A DNA stretch of 64,000 nucleotides from Marinobacter sp. F4218 (GTDB lineage Bacteria; Pseudomonadota; Gammaproteobacteria; Pseudomonadales; Oleiphilaceae). The translations under genes were made by a program, and so were the position numbers. The stretch covers positions 124,001-188,000 of the forward strand of contig NZ_JAHZIL010000002.1 of assembly GCF_019443085.1 (NCBI RefSeq), read 5' to 3'. Positions 46,036-56,589 of this stretch are shown piece after piece (position 1 is the stretch's first letter; the number at the start of each line of letters is the position of its first letter). The notes under the pieces are model-generated. The model was not told the origin of the DNA. It saw only the letters and a list, made by a program, of their open reading frames with translations, and did no database searches.

Positions 46036-47184
46036 ATGAAAAAGCCCGTATATCTGGATTATGCGGCGACGACGCCCGTTGATCCGTCTGTCGCCGAAGA
46101 AATGGTTAAATACCTGACGCCTGATGGGATCTTTGGGAACCCGGCATCACGATCACACGCCTTTGGCTGGAGGGCGGAGGCTGCCGTTGAGGCGGCGCGT
46201 CGTGAAGTTGCCCAACTGATCCACGCTGATCCCAGAGAGATTGTCTGGACCTCCGGCGCCACTGAGTCGGACAATCTTGCCATCAAGGGTGCGGTTGCCG
46301 GACGAACTGACGTCCACATCGTGACCTCATCCATCGAGCACAAAGCCGTGCTGGATACCTGTAAATGGCTTGAACAGCATGGCGTGGACGTGACCTGGCT
46401 GACACCGGACCGGGTTGGTCGAATTCATCCGGATCAGGTGACCGATGCCTTGCGGGACAATACGGTTCTGGTCAGTCTCATGCTGGTCAACAACGAGCTG
46501 GGATGTGTGACCGATGTTGCCGCCATTGGTCGCGAACTTCGTGAACGGGGTGTGCTCTTTCACGTCGATGCAGCTCAGGCAGCCGGCAAAATGCCAGTCG
46601 ATGTTACGGCAATGCCGGTCGATCTGATGTCGTTGTCCGGGCACAAAGTCTACGGTCCAAAGGGTGTCGGGGCGCTTTATGTGAGACGTTCACCGGATGT
46701 GCGTATCGAAGCTCAGATTCATGGCGGTGGACACGAGCGTGGCATGCGCTCCGGGACTTTGCCGACGCATCAGATAGTGGGCATGGGTAAGGCATTCTCC
46801 ATTGCCCAGGAGCGCCTTGAGTCGGATGTGGAAGAGCTGGAACGCCTGCGGACCTCTTTCCTTGGCGGCCTCGAAGGTCTGGATGGTGTCAGTCTGAACG
46901 GTAGCGCCGAGTTTCGCGTGCCAGGCATCGTGAATCTTTCCTTTGACGGAGTCGAGGCGGAGTCCCTGATGCTGGGTCTAAGGGATCTGGCCGTGTCGTC
47001 GGGATCAGCCTGTGCTTCGGCCACGATCGAACCATCGTTTGTCCTGCGTGGAATTGGTTTGAGCGACGAGCAGGCCCACAGGGCGCTGCGTTTTTCTTTC
47101 GGCCGGTTTACCACGGCCGAGGAAGTGGCTTTTGCCAGTTCGCAAATAGTTGATGTTGTTAGCCGACTGCGTGCAGTGCGGTAG
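46036..47184 (+). CDS. iscS: Cysteine desulfurase IscS, short C-terminus
   Basis: A 382-residue PLP enzyme that draws sulfur from cysteine. [29 protein letters not shown], Lys204 in [11 protein letters not shown] (PLP Schiff base) and Cys326 in SSGSACASA (persulfide carrier) are intact, and [13 protein letters not shown] is the IscS-type motif. The protein ends VSRLRAVR, about 20 residues short of canonical IscS, which continues to SIEWAHH. That tail contributes to IscU binding in E. coli. No iscU, iscA, hscB, hscA or fdx follows; ndk is the next gene. The enzyme probably serves tRNA thiolation and other sulfur acceptors. Confidence 0.93.
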   Translation: MKKPVYLDYAATTPVDPSVAEEMVKYLTPDGIFGNPASRSHAFGWRAEAAVEAARREVAQLIHADPREIVWTSGATESDNLAIKGAVAGRTDVHIVTSSIEHKAVLDTCKWLEQHGVDVTWLTPDRVGRIHPDQVTDALRDNTVLVSLMLVNNELGCVTDVAAIGRELRERGVLFHVDAAQAAGKMPVDVTAMPVDLMSLSGHKVYGPKGVGALYVRRSPDVRIEAQIHGGGHERGMRSGTLPTHQIVGMGKAFSIAQERLESDVEELERLRTSFLGGLEGLDGVSLNGSAEFRVPGIVNLSFDGVEAESLMLGLRDLAVSSGSACASATIEPSFVLRGIGLSDEQAHRALRFSFGRFTTAEEVAFASSQIVDVVSRLRAVR

Positions 47185-47252
47185 GCAGTTGCCCTTGGAC
47201 TGCGTATAATCGCAGGCCGGAATTTTAACCTGAACCCTAGTGGAGAAACACC

Positions 47253-47681
47253 ATGGCGAATGAGCGCACGCTCTCAATTATCAAGCCCGACGCAGTTGCC
47301 AAGAACGTGATCGGCGAAATTTACAGCCGTTTTGAAAAGGCTGGATTGAACATCGTCGCTGCCAAGATGATGCACCTGACCCAGCAACAGGCTGAAGGTT
47401 TTTATGCCGAACACAAAGAACGCCCCTTCTTCAATGACCTGGTGGCGTTCATGACTTCCGGTCCCGTGGTTGTTCAGGTGTTGGAAGGCGAGGGCGCAAT
47501 CCTCAAGAACCGTGATCTGATGGGTGCAACTAACCCGAAGGAAGCAGACGCGGGCACCATTCGCGCGGACTTTGCCTCCTCTATCGACGCAAATGCCGTT
47601 CACGGCTCTGACTCTGCGGCGTCAGCTGAGCGTGAAATCGCGTACTTTTTCAATGACAACGAGATCTGCCCGCGCGGTTGA
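47253..47681 (+). CDS. ndk: Nucleoside diphosphate kinase
   Basis: A 142-residue enzyme exchanging phosphate among nucleoside triphosphates. [23 protein letters not shown], the phosphocarrier His117 in [20 protein letters not shown] and the [17 protein letters not shown] block are canonical. A GGAGAA ribosome binding site precedes the ATG. A TATAAT lies 43 bp upstream of the start without a clear -35, so it may have its own promoter. Confidence 0.96.
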   Translation: MANERTLSIIKPDAVAKNVIGEIYSRFEKAGLNIVAAKMMHLTQQQAEGFYAEHKERPFFNDLVAFMTSGPVVVQVLEGEGAILKNRDLMGATNPKEADAGTIRADFASSIDANAVHGSDSAASAEREIAYFFNDNEICPRG

Positions 47682-47690
47682 TCCTGTTGA

Positions 47691-47721
47691 TCGGGGGCGG
47701 TCGTTGTTGGCCTGCCCCCGA
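47691..47721 (+). terminator. GC-rich hairpin after ndk
   Basis: TCGGGGGC pairs with GCCCCCGA around a 15-nt loop just past the ndk stop. The following AATTGGTTAT is a poor T-tract, so readthrough to rlmN is likely. Confidence 0.45.
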
Positions 47722-47747
47722 ATTGGTTATCTGATCGAGGTTATAAA

Positions 47748-48860
47748 ATGACAGCGGCCGCTGAAAAAACCAATCTTCTGGGGATGCCGAAAGCCAAGCT
47801 TGAGGCTTTCTTCGAGACCCTGGGGGAAAAGCGTTTTCGTGCCACTCAGGTTTTGCAGTGGATTCATCAGCGTGGGGCTGATGACTTCGATCAAATGACC
47901 AATATGAGCAAGGCGCTCCGGGAAAAACTCAAGCAGGTTGCTGAAATTCGTGGCCCTGAAGTGGTCTATGACGAGACGTCCAAGGACGGTACCCGCAAGT
48001 GGGTAATGCGCATGGACAACGGCAACAGTGTTGAGACAGTACTGATTCCCGATGGCGAGCGTGGAACGCTCTGTGTCTCCTCGCAGATCGGGTGCAGCCT
48101 GGACTGTACCTTCTGCTCGACCGGTAAACGGGGCTTCAACCGTAATCTGACCGCAGCCGAGGTAATCGGCCAGGTGTGGGTTGCGCGCAAGGCCTTCATG
48201 CCATTTGAGCCGGGCCCGGATCGTCCCATTACCAATGTGGTCATGATGGGGATGGGTGAGCCCCTCCTGAATTTTGACAACGTTGTCGATGCCATGAATC
48301 TCATGATGGAGGATCTGGCTTACGGCATCTCGAAGCGCAGGGTCACCCTGAGCACATCCGGGGTCGTTCCGGCACTTGATCGCCTGGCGGAAGTTACCGA
48401 TGTTTCACTGGCTATTTCCCTGCATGCCCCGAATGATGAACTCCGTAACAAGTTGGTACCGCTCAATAAAAAGTATCCGATTTCGGAGCTGCTTGCGGCC
48501 ACCAAGCGATACTTCGCCCGGTTACCAGACAAGCGCAAGGCCACCATCGAATACACCGTGATTGAGGGAATGAACGATCAACCGGAACACGCCCGTGAAC
48601 TTGCGGTGCTGCTTCGGGATCTTCCCTGCAAGATCAATCTGATACCCTTCAATCCTTTTCCGGAAAGCGATTTCCGTCGGCCGAGCATGAATGCAACCCG
48701 CCGGTTCCAGGCGGTTCTTAATGAAGCCGGATACATAGCTACCATCAGAACGACCCGTGGCGATGACATCGATGCGGCATGCGGCCAGTTGGTGGGCAGG
48801 GTTGAGGATCGTACCCGTCGAAGCAAACGATACATCGAGGTCCAGCAGGTTAATCCCTGA
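47748..48860 (+). CDS. rlmN: Dual-specificity RNA methyltransferase RlmN
   Basis: A 370-residue radical SAM enzyme that methylates C2 of A2503 in 23S rRNA and A37 in some tRNAs. The [4Fe-4S] cysteines are Cys116, Cys120 and Cys123 in [12 protein letters not shown], followed by [31 protein letters not shown] and [22 protein letters not shown] are family blocks, and the mechanistic C-terminal Cys lies in DIDAACGQL. Lies between ndk and pilF in the usual order. Confidence 0.96.
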   Translation: MTAAAEKTNLLGMPKAKLEAFFETLGEKRFRATQVLQWIHQRGADDFDQMTNMSKALREKLKQVAEIRGPEVVYDETSKDGTRKWVMRMDNGNSVETVLIPDGERGTLCVSSQIGCSLDCTFCSTGKRGFNRNLTAAEVIGQVWVARKAFMPFEPGPDRPITNVVMMGMGEPLLNFDNVVDAMNLMMEDLAYGISKRRVTLSTSGVVPALDRLAEVTDVSLAISLHAPNDELRNKLVPLNKKYPISELLAATKRYFARLPDKRKATIEYTVIEGMNDQPEHARELAVLLRDLPCKINLIPFNPFPESDFRRPSMNATRRFQAVLNEAGYIATIRTTRGDDIDAACGQLVGRVEDRTRRSKRYIEVQQVNP

Positions 48861-48900
48861 TAAGGCACCGACAACGAGTTGAAGCGAGGAATGCGAAACT

Positions 48901-49704
48901 GTGACCTATAGATCGACGAGCTGGCGTTTTTCTGTCGCGGCGCTGATGTTAGCCGCGTTGTTTGTCACAGGTTGCGTCACGACCACCGACAGTCGCTTCT
49001 CCCGTGAGGCGGACCGCCAGGAAGCGGTGGAGGATTACGTTCAGCTGGCCACTGCCTATATTGGTCAGGGTAACCTCGACCGCGCCCGTCATCATCTTGA
49101 CCGTGCACTCGATCTGGACGCCGACAGCCCTGCAGCGAAGGCCGCAATGGGCCTCGTATACAACGCCGAGGGCGAAGCCGAGCTTGCCGAGTCCAGTTTT
49201 AAGCAGGCCATCGCGACAGATCAGGGGTACACCCGTGCCCGCGTTTACTATGGCGCGTTTCTTTACGGACAGGGTCGTATCGAGGAGGCACGGGACCAGT
49301 TTCGGGCAGCGTCACGGGACACCGAATACAAGGAGAGGGGCTCAGTCTTTTTCAACCTGGGGATGACCCAGGAACGCCTGGACGAACTCGATAATGCAGC
49401 GAACTCATATCGCCGCGCTGTGGAGTTGTCCAGGGGCGACGCCCGCTCCTTGCTGGCGCTATCGCGCGTGTTGGCAGATCAGGGAGATTACGATGCAGCC
49501 GCGCGCTATTATACCCGACTTGCCTCAATGATGCAGAGAAACGACCGTCTTCGTCACTCACCTGAAAGTTTGTTGACGGGCATCCGGATCGCCCGTCATC
49601 TGGATAACCGCAACCAGGAAGCCAGCCTGGCACTGCAGCTTAAGAATAATTTCCCGGAGTCAGTCGAATACCAACAATATAAGGTGCTGATTTCTAATGA
49701 CTAG
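48901..49704 (+). CDS. pilF: Type IV pilus biogenesis lipoprotein PilF/PilW
   Basis: A 267-residue TPR lipoprotein that helps the PilQ secretin reach the outer membrane. Start is GTG 48901 with GAGGAA upstream; the nearby ATG meets a stop within seven codons. The signal ends LFVTGC. Six tetratricopeptide repeats are visible (VQLATAYIGQGNLDRARHHLDRAL, AKAAMGLVYNAEGEAELAESSFKQAI and so on). Its stop lies inside the start of rodZ (8-bp overlap). Confidence 0.92.
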   Translation: MTYRSTSWRFSVAALMLAALFVTGCVTTTDSRFSREADRQEAVEDYVQLATAYIGQGNLDRARHHLDRALDLDADSPAAKAAMGLVYNAEGEAELAESSFKQAIATDQGYTRARVYYGAFLYGQGRIEEARDQFRAASRDTEYKERGSVFFNLGMTQERLDELDNAANSYRRAVELSRGDARSLLALSRVLADQGDYDAAARYYTRLASMMQRNDRLRHSPESLLTGIRIARHLDNRNQEASLALQLKNNFPESVEYQQYKVLISND

Positions 49705-50728
49705 TGAAGAAACCCCCCAGCCAACGAGCAGTGATCCTGTAGGGCAGCAACTGCAGCGTGCACGTGAACAGAGAGGCCTGAGTGCCGACGACGTTGCCAA
49801 GGCCCAGCATCTGAGGCCGGCTGTTATTCAGGCAATCGAGGCAGGGGACTACAAGAAGATTGACAGTGAACTCTTCCTGAAAGGGTACGTCAGGGCTTAT
49901 GCCAAGCAAGTCGGGCTGGAAGCCAGCGACGTAATAGCCGATCTTGACCGGGAACTCGAGCCAATGCGCCAGGAGCGTGAGCAGGAGTTCGAGGCCAATC
50001 CACTGGTCGATATTGAGCGGCGGCGCCGGAGAAAACGTCGAGTTGCCAAACTGGCTCTGTTGTTGTGTGTTGCGGGGCTTGCCGGCTATCTGGTATTCGC
50101 CTTCGTATTGCCGCAGCCTGAAACCGTGTCACCATCCGGAGTAGCGGAAAAGGCCGGTCAGGAAGAGCCTGCATACAATGGATCCGGGAACGAGACGGAG
50201 TCAGCTGCTCCCGAGATTGATGGTGCCGCCGGCATGGAGACAGAGGAGGCGGCAGAGCCTGCTTCCGAGCCCGAGCCGGAGAATGCGACGGATGATTCGA
50301 ACGGCGCGGCGCAGGTTACGGACGAGGTGGCTGGGACCCAGGTCACCGAACCGCTCGAGCCAATGGCCGAGGATTCAGTGACCAGTGACCAGACGGTGGA
50401 CCCGATTGAGTCCGCCCCCGTGGTCACCCAAACGACGGACCCCCTACTGGAGGATCCGGCTGAGCCGGTGGTAGTGACCGATACCGGAAGGTTGCAGATT
50501 ACCTTCACCGGTGATTGCTGGGTACAGGTCAGCGATGCTGCCGGAAATCGCCTGGTCAATTCATTGCAGCGGAGTGGCGACCAGATTGATGTGTCCGGTG
50601 AGGTGCCGCTCAGGGTCGTAATCGGCGCAGTCGATGCCGTTGGCTCGATCAGTTTCCAAGGCGAGCCCGTGGACATGGGCGGTTATCCTGTCGTAAATAA
50701 TCGGTCAGAATTTACCCTGACGATCTGA
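49697..50728 (+). CDS. rodZ: Cytoskeleton protein RodZ
   Basis: A 343-residue bitopic membrane protein linking MreB to the elongation machinery. The Cro-like helix-turn-helix spans about residues 12-80 (LQRAREQRGLSADDVAKAQHL, FLKGYVRAYAKQVGL). A basic RRRRKRRVAK stretch and one transmembrane helix (LALLLCVAGLAGYLVFAFVL) follow. A long acidic, Ser/Thr/Pro-rich linker comes next, then the periplasmic DUF4115 domain (LQITFTGDCWVQVSDAAGNRLV). Confidence 0.94.
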   Translation: MTSEETPQPTSSDPVGQQLQRAREQRGLSADDVAKAQHLRPAVIQAIEAGDYKKIDSELFLKGYVRAYAKQVGLEASDVIADLDRELEPMRQEREQEFEANPLVDIERRRRRKRRVAKLALLLCVAGLAGYLVFAFVLPQPETVSPSGVAEKAGQEEPAYNGSGNETESAAPEIDGAAGMETEEAAEPASEPEPENATDDSNGAAQVTDEVAGTQVTEPLEPMAEDSVTSDQTVDPIESAPVVTQTTDPLLEDPAEPVVVTDTGRLQITFTGDCWVQVSDAAGNRLVNSLQRSGDQIDVSGEVPLRVVIGAVDAVGSISFQGEPVDMGGYPVVNNRSEFTLTI

Positions 50729-50761
50729 AACTTGAAACCACTTGAAATCGGTCAGTAACGC

Positions 50762-51880
50762 ATGAAACACGAGTCCCCAATCGTTAGACGCAAATCCCGC
50801 CAGATCATGGTGGGCAACGTACCTGTTGGTGGCGATGCGCCGATTGCGGTTCAAAGCATGACCAACACCAACACCTGTGATGTGGATGCCACCGTCGGAC
50901 AGATTCGGGCGCTCCAGGACGCTGGCGCCGATATCGTTCGAGTGTCGGTCCCGAGCATGGATGCCGCGGAAGCCTTCGGAAAAATCCGGGATCGGGTTTC
51001 CGTTCCCCTGGTTGCGGATATTCATTTCGACCACAAAATTGCGCTACGAGTGGCAGAACTCGGGGTTGACTGCCTTCGGATCAATCCCGGGAATATTGGC
51101 CGGGAAGATCGGGTCAGTGCGGTCATCAGTGCCGCCCGCGACCGGAATATTCCGATCCGGATTGGTGTGAATGCCGGTTCCCTGGAAAAGGAACTCCAGC
51201 GGAAATACGGAGAGCCAACACCGGATGCGCTGGTCGAGTCCGCGATGCGTCACATCGACATTCTTGACCGCCATGATTTCCAGGACTTCAAGGTAAGCCT
51301 CAAGGCTTCGGAAGTGTTCATGACCGTTGCGGCCTACCGTAAGATAGCGGCCCAGATTGAGCAGCCATTACATCTGGGCATCACTGAGGCCGGCGGCTTC
51401 CGTTCCGGAACCGTGAAGTCGTCCATTGGTCTGGGGATGCTGCTCATGGACGGTATCGGCGACACCATTCGTGTTTCCCTGGCGGCTGACCCGGTCCAGG
51501 AAATCAAGGTTGGTTATGACATCCTGAAAAGTCTTCGCCTGCGCAGCCGCGGCATTAACTTCATCGCGTGTCCGAGCTGCTCCCGCCAGAACTTCGATGT
51601 CATCCAGACCATGAATGACCTCGAGGCTCGCCTGGAAGATGTGAATACGGCGATGGATGTTGCCATCATTGGTTGCATAGTGAACGGGCCGGGTGAGGCC
51701 AAAGAAGCGGATATTGGTCTGACCGGTGGAAGCCCGAAGAACCTGTTCTATATGGCAGGGAAACCGAACCAGAAGCTTGATAACGCGACGCTGACCGACG
51801 ACCTCGAACGCCTGATTCGCGATGAAGTTGCTCGGCGCAAGGAAGAGGAAGACGCCATCATCGCCCGCTCGGGCAGCTGA
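50762..51880 (+). CDS. ispG: (E)-4-hydroxy-3-methylbut-2-enyl-diphosphate synthase
   Basis: A 372-residue [4Fe-4S] enzyme of the MEP isoprenoid pathway. [52 protein letters not shown] and the iron-sulfur cysteines in [14 protein letters not shown] and [16 protein letters not shown] are canonical. Length is normal for the two-domain bacterial form. Its cluster must come from a non-Isc route if the isc scaffold is truly missing from the genome. Confidence 0.96.
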   Translation: MKHESPIVRRKSRQIMVGNVPVGGDAPIAVQSMTNTNTCDVDATVGQIRALQDAGADIVRVSVPSMDAAEAFGKIRDRVSVPLVADIHFDHKIALRVAELGVDCLRINPGNIGREDRVSAVISAARDRNIPIRIGVNAGSLEKELQRKYGEPTPDALVESAMRHIDILDRHDFQDFKVSLKASEVFMTVAAYRKIAAQIEQPLHLGITEAGGFRSGTVKSSIGLGMLLMDGIGDTIRVSLAADPVQEIKVGYDILKSLRLRSRGINFIACPSCSRQNFDVIQTMNDLEARLEDVNTAMDVAIIGCIVNGPGEAKEADIGLTGGSPKNLFYMAGKPNQKLDNATLTDDLERLIRDEVARRKEEEDAIIARSGS

Positions 51881-51932
51881 TCCCGTCTGATTTTCCGACA
51901 TCATTACTCCGAAATACGTTTAAGGGTTTAAC

Positions 51933-53213
51933 TTGGCTAAGATTCAGGCAATTCGCGGGATGAACGATATCCTGCCCGAACAGACGCCCGTCTGGCAGTT
52001 TGTTGAAGACACCGTACGAAAGGTGCTCTCCCAATACGGGTACCAGGAAATCCGGATGCCTATCGTCGAGCAGACCGAACTGTTCAAGCGCTCCATCGGC
52101 GAGGTTACGGACATCGTCGAAAAGGAAATGTATACCTTCGACGACCGTAACGGCGACAGCCTGACCCTGAGACCCGAGGGGACGGCCGGATGTGTTCGTG
52201 CTGCAGAAGAGCACGGTCTGCTGTTCAATCAGACCCGCCGTTTATGGTACACGGGTCCGATGTTTCGCCATGAGCGTCCGCAGAAGGGCCGCTATCGCCA
52301 GTTTCACCAGATAGGCGTGGAATGTTTTGGCATGGCGGGGCCGGATATTGATGCGGAGTTGCTGGTCCTTACCGCCCGGCTCTGGAAAGAGCTGGGCCTT
52401 GCCGGGCATACCCGTCTGGAGATCAATTCCATTGGCACGTCGGAAGCCCGCAAGGTCTACCGTCAGGCTCTGGTTGAGTACCTTAATCAGTACAAGTCTG
52501 ATCTGGATGCGGACAGCCAGCGCCGGTTGCAGAGCAATCCGCTGCGCATCCTCGATAGCAAGGACCCGTCGACCCGGGAGATTCTGGCTGGCGCCCCGAA
52601 ACTTGACAGCTATCTGGACGAGGAATCCCGCGCTCACTTCGACAGGTTGCGTGAACTGCTGGATGCCGCTGGTATTGCCTATACGGTGAACCCGGCGCTG
52701 GTACGCGGCCTTGATTACTATGGCAAAACCGTGTTCGAGTGGATCACCGACAGCCTGGGCGCCCAGGGTACTGTCTGTGCCGGCGGGCGTTACGATGGAC
52801 TGGTGGAGCAGCTCGGCGGCAAGCCAACCCGGGCCGTTGGCTTTGCCATGGGGCTGGAGCGGCTTATTCTGCTGCTTGAGACCCTGGATCTCGTTCCGGC
52901 GCATGTAAACAGCGATGCCGACGTCTACGTAACGGCGATGGGTGAGGGCGCCATGGCACCCGCATTGGCTCTGGCGGAGGAGCTGCGTGTCGCGTTGCCG
53001 GAAGCCGTGGTGGTGTCCCATTGCGGCGGCGGCAGTTTTAAAAGCCAGATGAAAAAGGCCGATAAGAGCGGAGCCCGCTACGCCGTTATTCTCGGAGAGA
53101 ATGAGGTGGCAAACGGCACCGCCGGGCTCAAACCCCTGCGCTCAGATGAGCCTCAGCGAGAGCTCACCTGGAAGGAGCTTTCACTGGCACTGGCTGAAGC
53201 GCTTAAGAACTGA
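51933..53213 (+). CDS. hisS: Histidyl-tRNA synthetase
   Basis: A 426-residue class II aminoacyl-tRNA synthetase. It starts at TTG 51933 (AAGGG upstream), giving [17 protein letters not shown]. Motif 2 is [40 protein letters not shown] is the HisA motif, and [11 protein letters not shown] is motif 3. The C-terminal anticodon-binding domain follows. Gene order ispG-hisS-yfgM-bamB-der is conserved in gammaproteobacteria. Confidence 0.96.
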   Translation: MAKIQAIRGMNDILPEQTPVWQFVEDTVRKVLSQYGYQEIRMPIVEQTELFKRSIGEVTDIVEKEMYTFDDRNGDSLTLRPEGTAGCVRAAEEHGLLFNQTRRLWYTGPMFRHERPQKGRYRQFHQIGVECFGMAGPDIDAELLVLTARLWKELGLAGHTRLEINSIGTSEARKVYRQALVEYLNQYKSDLDADSQRRLQSNPLRILDSKDPSTREILAGAPKLDSYLDEESRAHFDRLRELLDAAGIAYTVNPALVRGLDYYGKTVFEWITDSLGAQGTVCAGGRYDGLVEQLGGKPTRAVGFAMGLERLILLLETLDLVPAHVNSDADVYVTAMGEGAMAPALALAEELRVALPEAVVVSHCGGGSFKSQMKKADKSGARYAVILGENEVANGTAGLKPLRSDEPQRELTWKELSLALAEALKN

Positions 53214-53257
53214 ACCTAACTTTAACAAAAGCAAAGCATCCGACTACAGGAGTCAAC

Positions 53258-53911
53258 ATGGCTGAACTGCGCACCGAGGAAGAACAGGTCCAGGCGATTA
53301 AGGACTGGTGGAAGAAAAATGGCAGCTCTCTGCTAATCGGTATCGGTGCTGCCCTGGCCATCGTTTTTGGCTGGCAGGCCTGGCAAAACCACCAAGCGCA
53401 GCAGCGCACCGAAGCCGCGAACCAGTTCGCCAACCTCCTGAATGCCTTCAGTGAACAGGCAGATGAAAACAGCGGAGACACCGTTGCCTTTGTGGCGAAA
53501 ACACTGCGGGAAGATTATGCCGGCAGTGCCTACGCAGTTTACGGTAACCTGATCCTGGCCAAGCAGCAGTTAATGGATGACGATGCGGCGGCGGCGATTG
53601 ACTCCCTCTCTTGGGCGCTGGAGCAGAGCGGGGAGCACGAGGCTTTGGCGCTGGTCGTTCGAAGCCGCCTGGCGCGCGCCCAGTTTGATGCCAAAAAATA
53701 CGAGGACGCGCTCGCCACCATCGACTCTGCATCAAATTCGGATGCTTTCGATGCAATTCTCTCGGAGCTTCGGGGAGATATCCTGTTGGCCCAGGGCGAT
53801 AAAGAGGGCGCACGTGAAGCTTATCTGACAGCGCGAGAGCAAAGTCAGCAGGGTCGAAGCGGCGTCTTGCAGCTCAAGTTGTCTGATCTCGGTGTCGGGG
53901 AGGACGCCTGA
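53258..53911 (+). CDS. yfgM: Periplasmic chaperone-like TPR membrane protein YfgM
   Basis: A 217-residue bitopic protein. The short cytoplasmic region ELRTEEEQVQAIKDWWKKNGSS leads to a transmembrane helix LLIGIGAALAIVFGWQAW and a periplasmic TPR-like domain (QFDAKKYEDALATIDSASNSDAF). It matches YfgM, an ancillary SecYEG partner. AGGAG precedes the ATG. The stop shares a base with the bamB start. Confidence 0.92.
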   Translation: MAELRTEEEQVQAIKDWWKKNGSSLLIGIGAALAIVFGWQAWQNHQAQQRTEAANQFANLLNAFSEQADENSGDTVAFVAKTLREDYAGSAYAVYGNLILAKQQLMDDDAAAAIDSLSWALEQSGEHEALALVVRSRLARAQFDAKKYEDALATIDSASNSDAFDAILSELRGDILLAQGDKEGAREAYLTAREQSQQGRSGVLQLKLSDLGVGEDA

Positions 53912-55083
53912 TGCGACGCCATCGCAACAGGTTTGTGCGTGCCGGACTTGTGAGCGGCTTGCTCGCGGTCATGGGGCTCGCCGGTTGCAGTTCCACTGAC
54001 ACCTTTGAACAACCCGCTCCGTTGCCGGAAATTGAAAGCTCGGTAGAGTTCAAGCAGGTCTGGAGCATGTCTGTGGGAGACGGTCATGACGAAGACTTCC
54101 TCTACCTGGCGCCTCTGAATGCCGGTGATCTTCTCTATGCGGCCTCCGCGGATGGTGAGGTTTATGCGGTCCAGTCTGAAAATGGCAAGGTGATCTGGCA
54201 GACCGAACTCAGTGATCGGATCTTCGCCGGCGTCGGCGGAGACGGTCAACGGCTTTACCTTGCGACACGAGAGGCCGATTTGTTGGCACTGTCGCGGGAA
54301 GACGGCACAGAACTGTGGCGTGCGGCCTTGCCAACTGAAGTCCTGGCTGCCCCCCAGTCCAATGGCCAACTGGTGGTTGCGCAGACCACCGATGGGCGGG
54401 TGCTGGGATTTGACGCCGAGAGCGGTGAGAAACTCTGGCAATACGACGGCGTCGTTCCGGTTCTCTCGATTCGCGCTGCGGCTGCGCCTCTGGTGGGGGG
54501 AGACGTGGTCCTTGCATCCTTCGCCAATGGTAAGCTCATTGCGCTGAGTGCAGAGTCCGGCCAGCCGCTGTGGCAATACGAAGTAGGGCAGCCCCAGGGA
54601 CGAACGGAACTGGAGCGTCTGGTCGATATTACCGGCCAGCCTCTGGTCCTCGATTCTGCAGTGCTGGTTGTGGGTTACCAGGGCAAGCTGGCGCTGGTGG
54701 ACATCCGCACCGGGCAGGAGATCTGGAGCCGCAAGGCGTCCAGCCTGTATTCGCCGATGATTGGCGATGGTGAAATCTATCTGGCATCCGCCAACGGCGA
54801 TATCGTGGCGTTGCGAGGCTCTGACCGCAGGGAACTCTGGGTTCAGGATCGGTTATCCTGGCGGCAGCTGACCCAGCCCATGGTGGTGGAAGATTACCTT
54901 GTTACTGCCGATTTCGAGGGTTACCTGCACATCCTCTCCCGGGAAGATGGCAGCTTCCAGGGGCAGTTCGAATTCGATGATGAGGGTATACGCGTACCGG
55001 CACAGCGGCTGAGCAATGGTAACCTGCTCGTCTTCGGTAACAGCGGAGACATGGCGGTTCTCAGGATCCGGCCCATCGAATGA
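53911..55083 (+). CDS. bamB: Outer membrane protein assembly factor BamB
   Basis: A 390-residue outer-membrane lipoprotein with lipobox LAGC (signal to GLVSGLLAVMGLAGCSST). Eight repeats of a beta-propeller are visible, with PQQ-like blades such as GEVYAVQSENGKVIWQTEL, LLALSREDGTELWRAALP and LVDIRTGQEIWSRKA. It scaffolds BamA in outer-membrane protein insertion. A strong terminator follows 9 bp after the stop. Confidence 0.95.
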   Translation: MRRHRNRFVRAGLVSGLLAVMGLAGCSSTDTFEQPAPLPEIESSVEFKQVWSMSVGDGHDEDFLYLAPLNAGDLLYAASADGEVYAVQSENGKVIWQTELSDRIFAGVGGDGQRLYLATREADLLALSREDGTELWRAALPTEVLAAPQSNGQLVVAQTTDGRVLGFDAESGEKLWQYDGVVPVLSIRAAAAPLVGGDVVLASFANGKLIALSAESGQPLWQYEVGQPQGRTELERLVDITGQPLVLDSAVLVVGYQGKLALVDIRTGQEIWSRKASSLYSPMIGDGEIYLASANGDIVALRGSDRRELWVQDRLSWRQLTQPMVVEDYLVTADFEGYLHILSREDGSFQGQFEFDDEGIRVPAQRLSNGNLLVFGNSGDMAVLRIRPIE

Positions 55084-55091
55084 ATACCTTG

Positions 55092-55126
55092 CAGCCCGGT
55101 ACAGATGCCGGGCTGTTTTCCTTTTT
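55092..55126 (+). terminator. Rho-independent terminator between bamB and der
   Basis: CAGCCCGG pairs perfectly with CCGGGCTG around an 8-nt loop, followed by TTTTCCTTTTT. It should end the ndk/rlmN-to-bamB transcript. der starts 16 bp later, so der needs its own promoter or readthrough. Confidence 0.9.
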
Positions 55127-55141
55127 GCATAGCGATTTATT

Positions 55142-56563
55142 ATGACCCCAGTAATTGCCCTTGTCGGCCGCCCGAATGTTGGCAAGTCAACCCTGTTTAA
55201 CCAGATGACCCGGTCCCGGGACGCCCTGGTCGCGGATTTTCCGGGACTGACCCGTGACCGGAAGTATGGCGAGGGCAACTACGAGGGCCAGCGGTTTATT
55301 GTTATCGATACCGGTGGTTTGACCGGCGACGAACAGGGGCTGGATGCAGAGATGGCCAGACAGTCTCTGCAGGCGGTGGAAGAAGCCGACATTGTGCTGT
55401 TCCTGGTGGATGGCCGCTCCGGCCTGACGGCGGGTGATGAATCCATAGCGAATCACCTCCGGCGCTCGGGCAAACAGGCTCACCTGGTGGTTAACAAAAC
55501 AGACGGCCAGGACCCCGACATCGCGGCAGCGGATTTCTACAGCCTTGGCTTCGACTCCACCTTTCTGATTGCGGCCTCCCACAATCGGGGGATCCGTTCC
55601 ATGCTCGAACTGCTGCTGCCGTCAGAGGAAGAGCGAGAGGAGGCGGATCGGGCGGATCGGTACCCCGGCATCCGGATTGGCGTCGTAGGTCGTCCTAATG
55701 TGGGTAAATCGACCCTGGTCAATCGCATGCTGGGCGAGGACCGGGTCGTGGTGTATGACATGCCGGGTACTACCCGGGACAGCGTCTACATTCCCTATGA
55801 GCGACAGGGGCACGAATATACCCTGATTGACACCGCCGGCGTCCGTCGGCGGAAAAATGTTCGGGAAACGGTCGAGAAATTTTCGATCATCAAAACCCTG
55901 CAGGCCATAGACGATGCGCATGTTGTTATCCTGGTCATAGATGCCCGGGAAGGGTTGGTGGACCAGGACCTTCACCTCATCGGTTTTGTTCTGGACGCCG
56001 GCCGCTCGCTGGTCATCGCTGTCAATAAATGGGATGGGATGGATCCGGAAGACCGTGCCCGGGTCAAGGAGCAGGTCCAGCGCCGCCTGGACTTTCTGGA
56101 TTACGCCGACAAACACTACATTTCAGCGCTTCATGGCTCCGGGGTCGGGGTTATGTACGACTCTGTGCAGGCCTGTTTCGAGTCCGCCATGGCCAAATGG
56201 CCGACCAACCGACTGACGGCAATTCTTCAGGACGCCGTGGCCCAGCATCAACCACCCATGGTTCACGGGCGCAGAATCAAGCTTCGTTTTGCGCACCAGG
56301 GCGGCTCAAATCCGCCGGTCATCGTTGTGCATGGTAACCAGGTTGATGCCCTGCCAGGGGCTTACAAACGCTATCTGGAAAATACCTTTCGCAAGGTTCT
56401 CAACGTAACGGGCTCCCCCATCCGGTTCGAGTTCAAGTCGGGCGAGAACCCGTTCGCGGGCAAGGTCGACAGGCTTACGCCCCGGCAGAAGGTCAAGAAA
56501 GATAACGACCTCAAGAAGGGGCGGCGGATCAAGAAAACCCGCCAGAAGAGCCTCAAGCGGTAA
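55142..56563 (+). CDS. der: Ribosome biogenesis GTPase Der
   Basis: A 473-residue protein with two tandem GTPase domains: [14 protein letters not shown] / DTGGLTG / NKTDGQD and [15 protein letters not shown] / DTAGVRRR / NKWDGMD. A C-terminal KH-like domain follows ([32 protein letters not shown]). The basic tail [22 protein letters not shown] fits binding to the 50S subunit. No clear Shine-Dalgarno is seen before the ATG. Confidence 0.96.
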   Translation: MTPVIALVGRPNVGKSTLFNQMTRSRDALVADFPGLTRDRKYGEGNYEGQRFIVIDTGGLTGDEQGLDAEMARQSLQAVEEADIVLFLVDGRSGLTAGDESIANHLRRSGKQAHLVVNKTDGQDPDIAAADFYSLGFDSTFLIAASHNRGIRSMLELLLPSEEEREEADRADRYPGIRIGVVGRPNVGKSTLVNRMLGEDRVVVYDMPGTTRDSVYIPYERQGHEYTLIDTAGVRRRKNVRETVEKFSIIKTLQAIDDAHVVILVIDAREGLVDQDLHLIGFVLDAGRSLVIAVNKWDGMDPEDRARVKEQVQRRLDFLDYADKHYISALHGSGVGVMYDSVQACFESAMAKWPTNRLTAILQDAVAQHQPPMVHGRRIKLRFAHQGGSNPPVIVVHGNQVDALPGAYKRYLENTFRKVLNVTGSPIRFEFKSGENPFAGKVDRLTPRQKVKKDNDLKKGRRIKKTRQKSLKR

Positions 56564-56565
56564 TT

Positions 56566-56588
56566 CAGGGCCGGATTACCCGGCCCTG
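56566..56588. terminator. Hairpin between convergent der and pta
   Basis: CAGGGCCGG-ATTAC-CCGGCCCTG forms a perfect 9-bp stem between the two convergent stop codons. T-tracts are weak on both sides, so efficiency is uncertain. Confidence 0.6.
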
Positions 56589-56589
56589 T

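Noticed and set aside
47205-47210. TATAAT before ndk as a full promoter
   Set aside because: No acceptable -35 sequence at 16-18 bp and no extended -10 TG, so I mention it only as a possibility.
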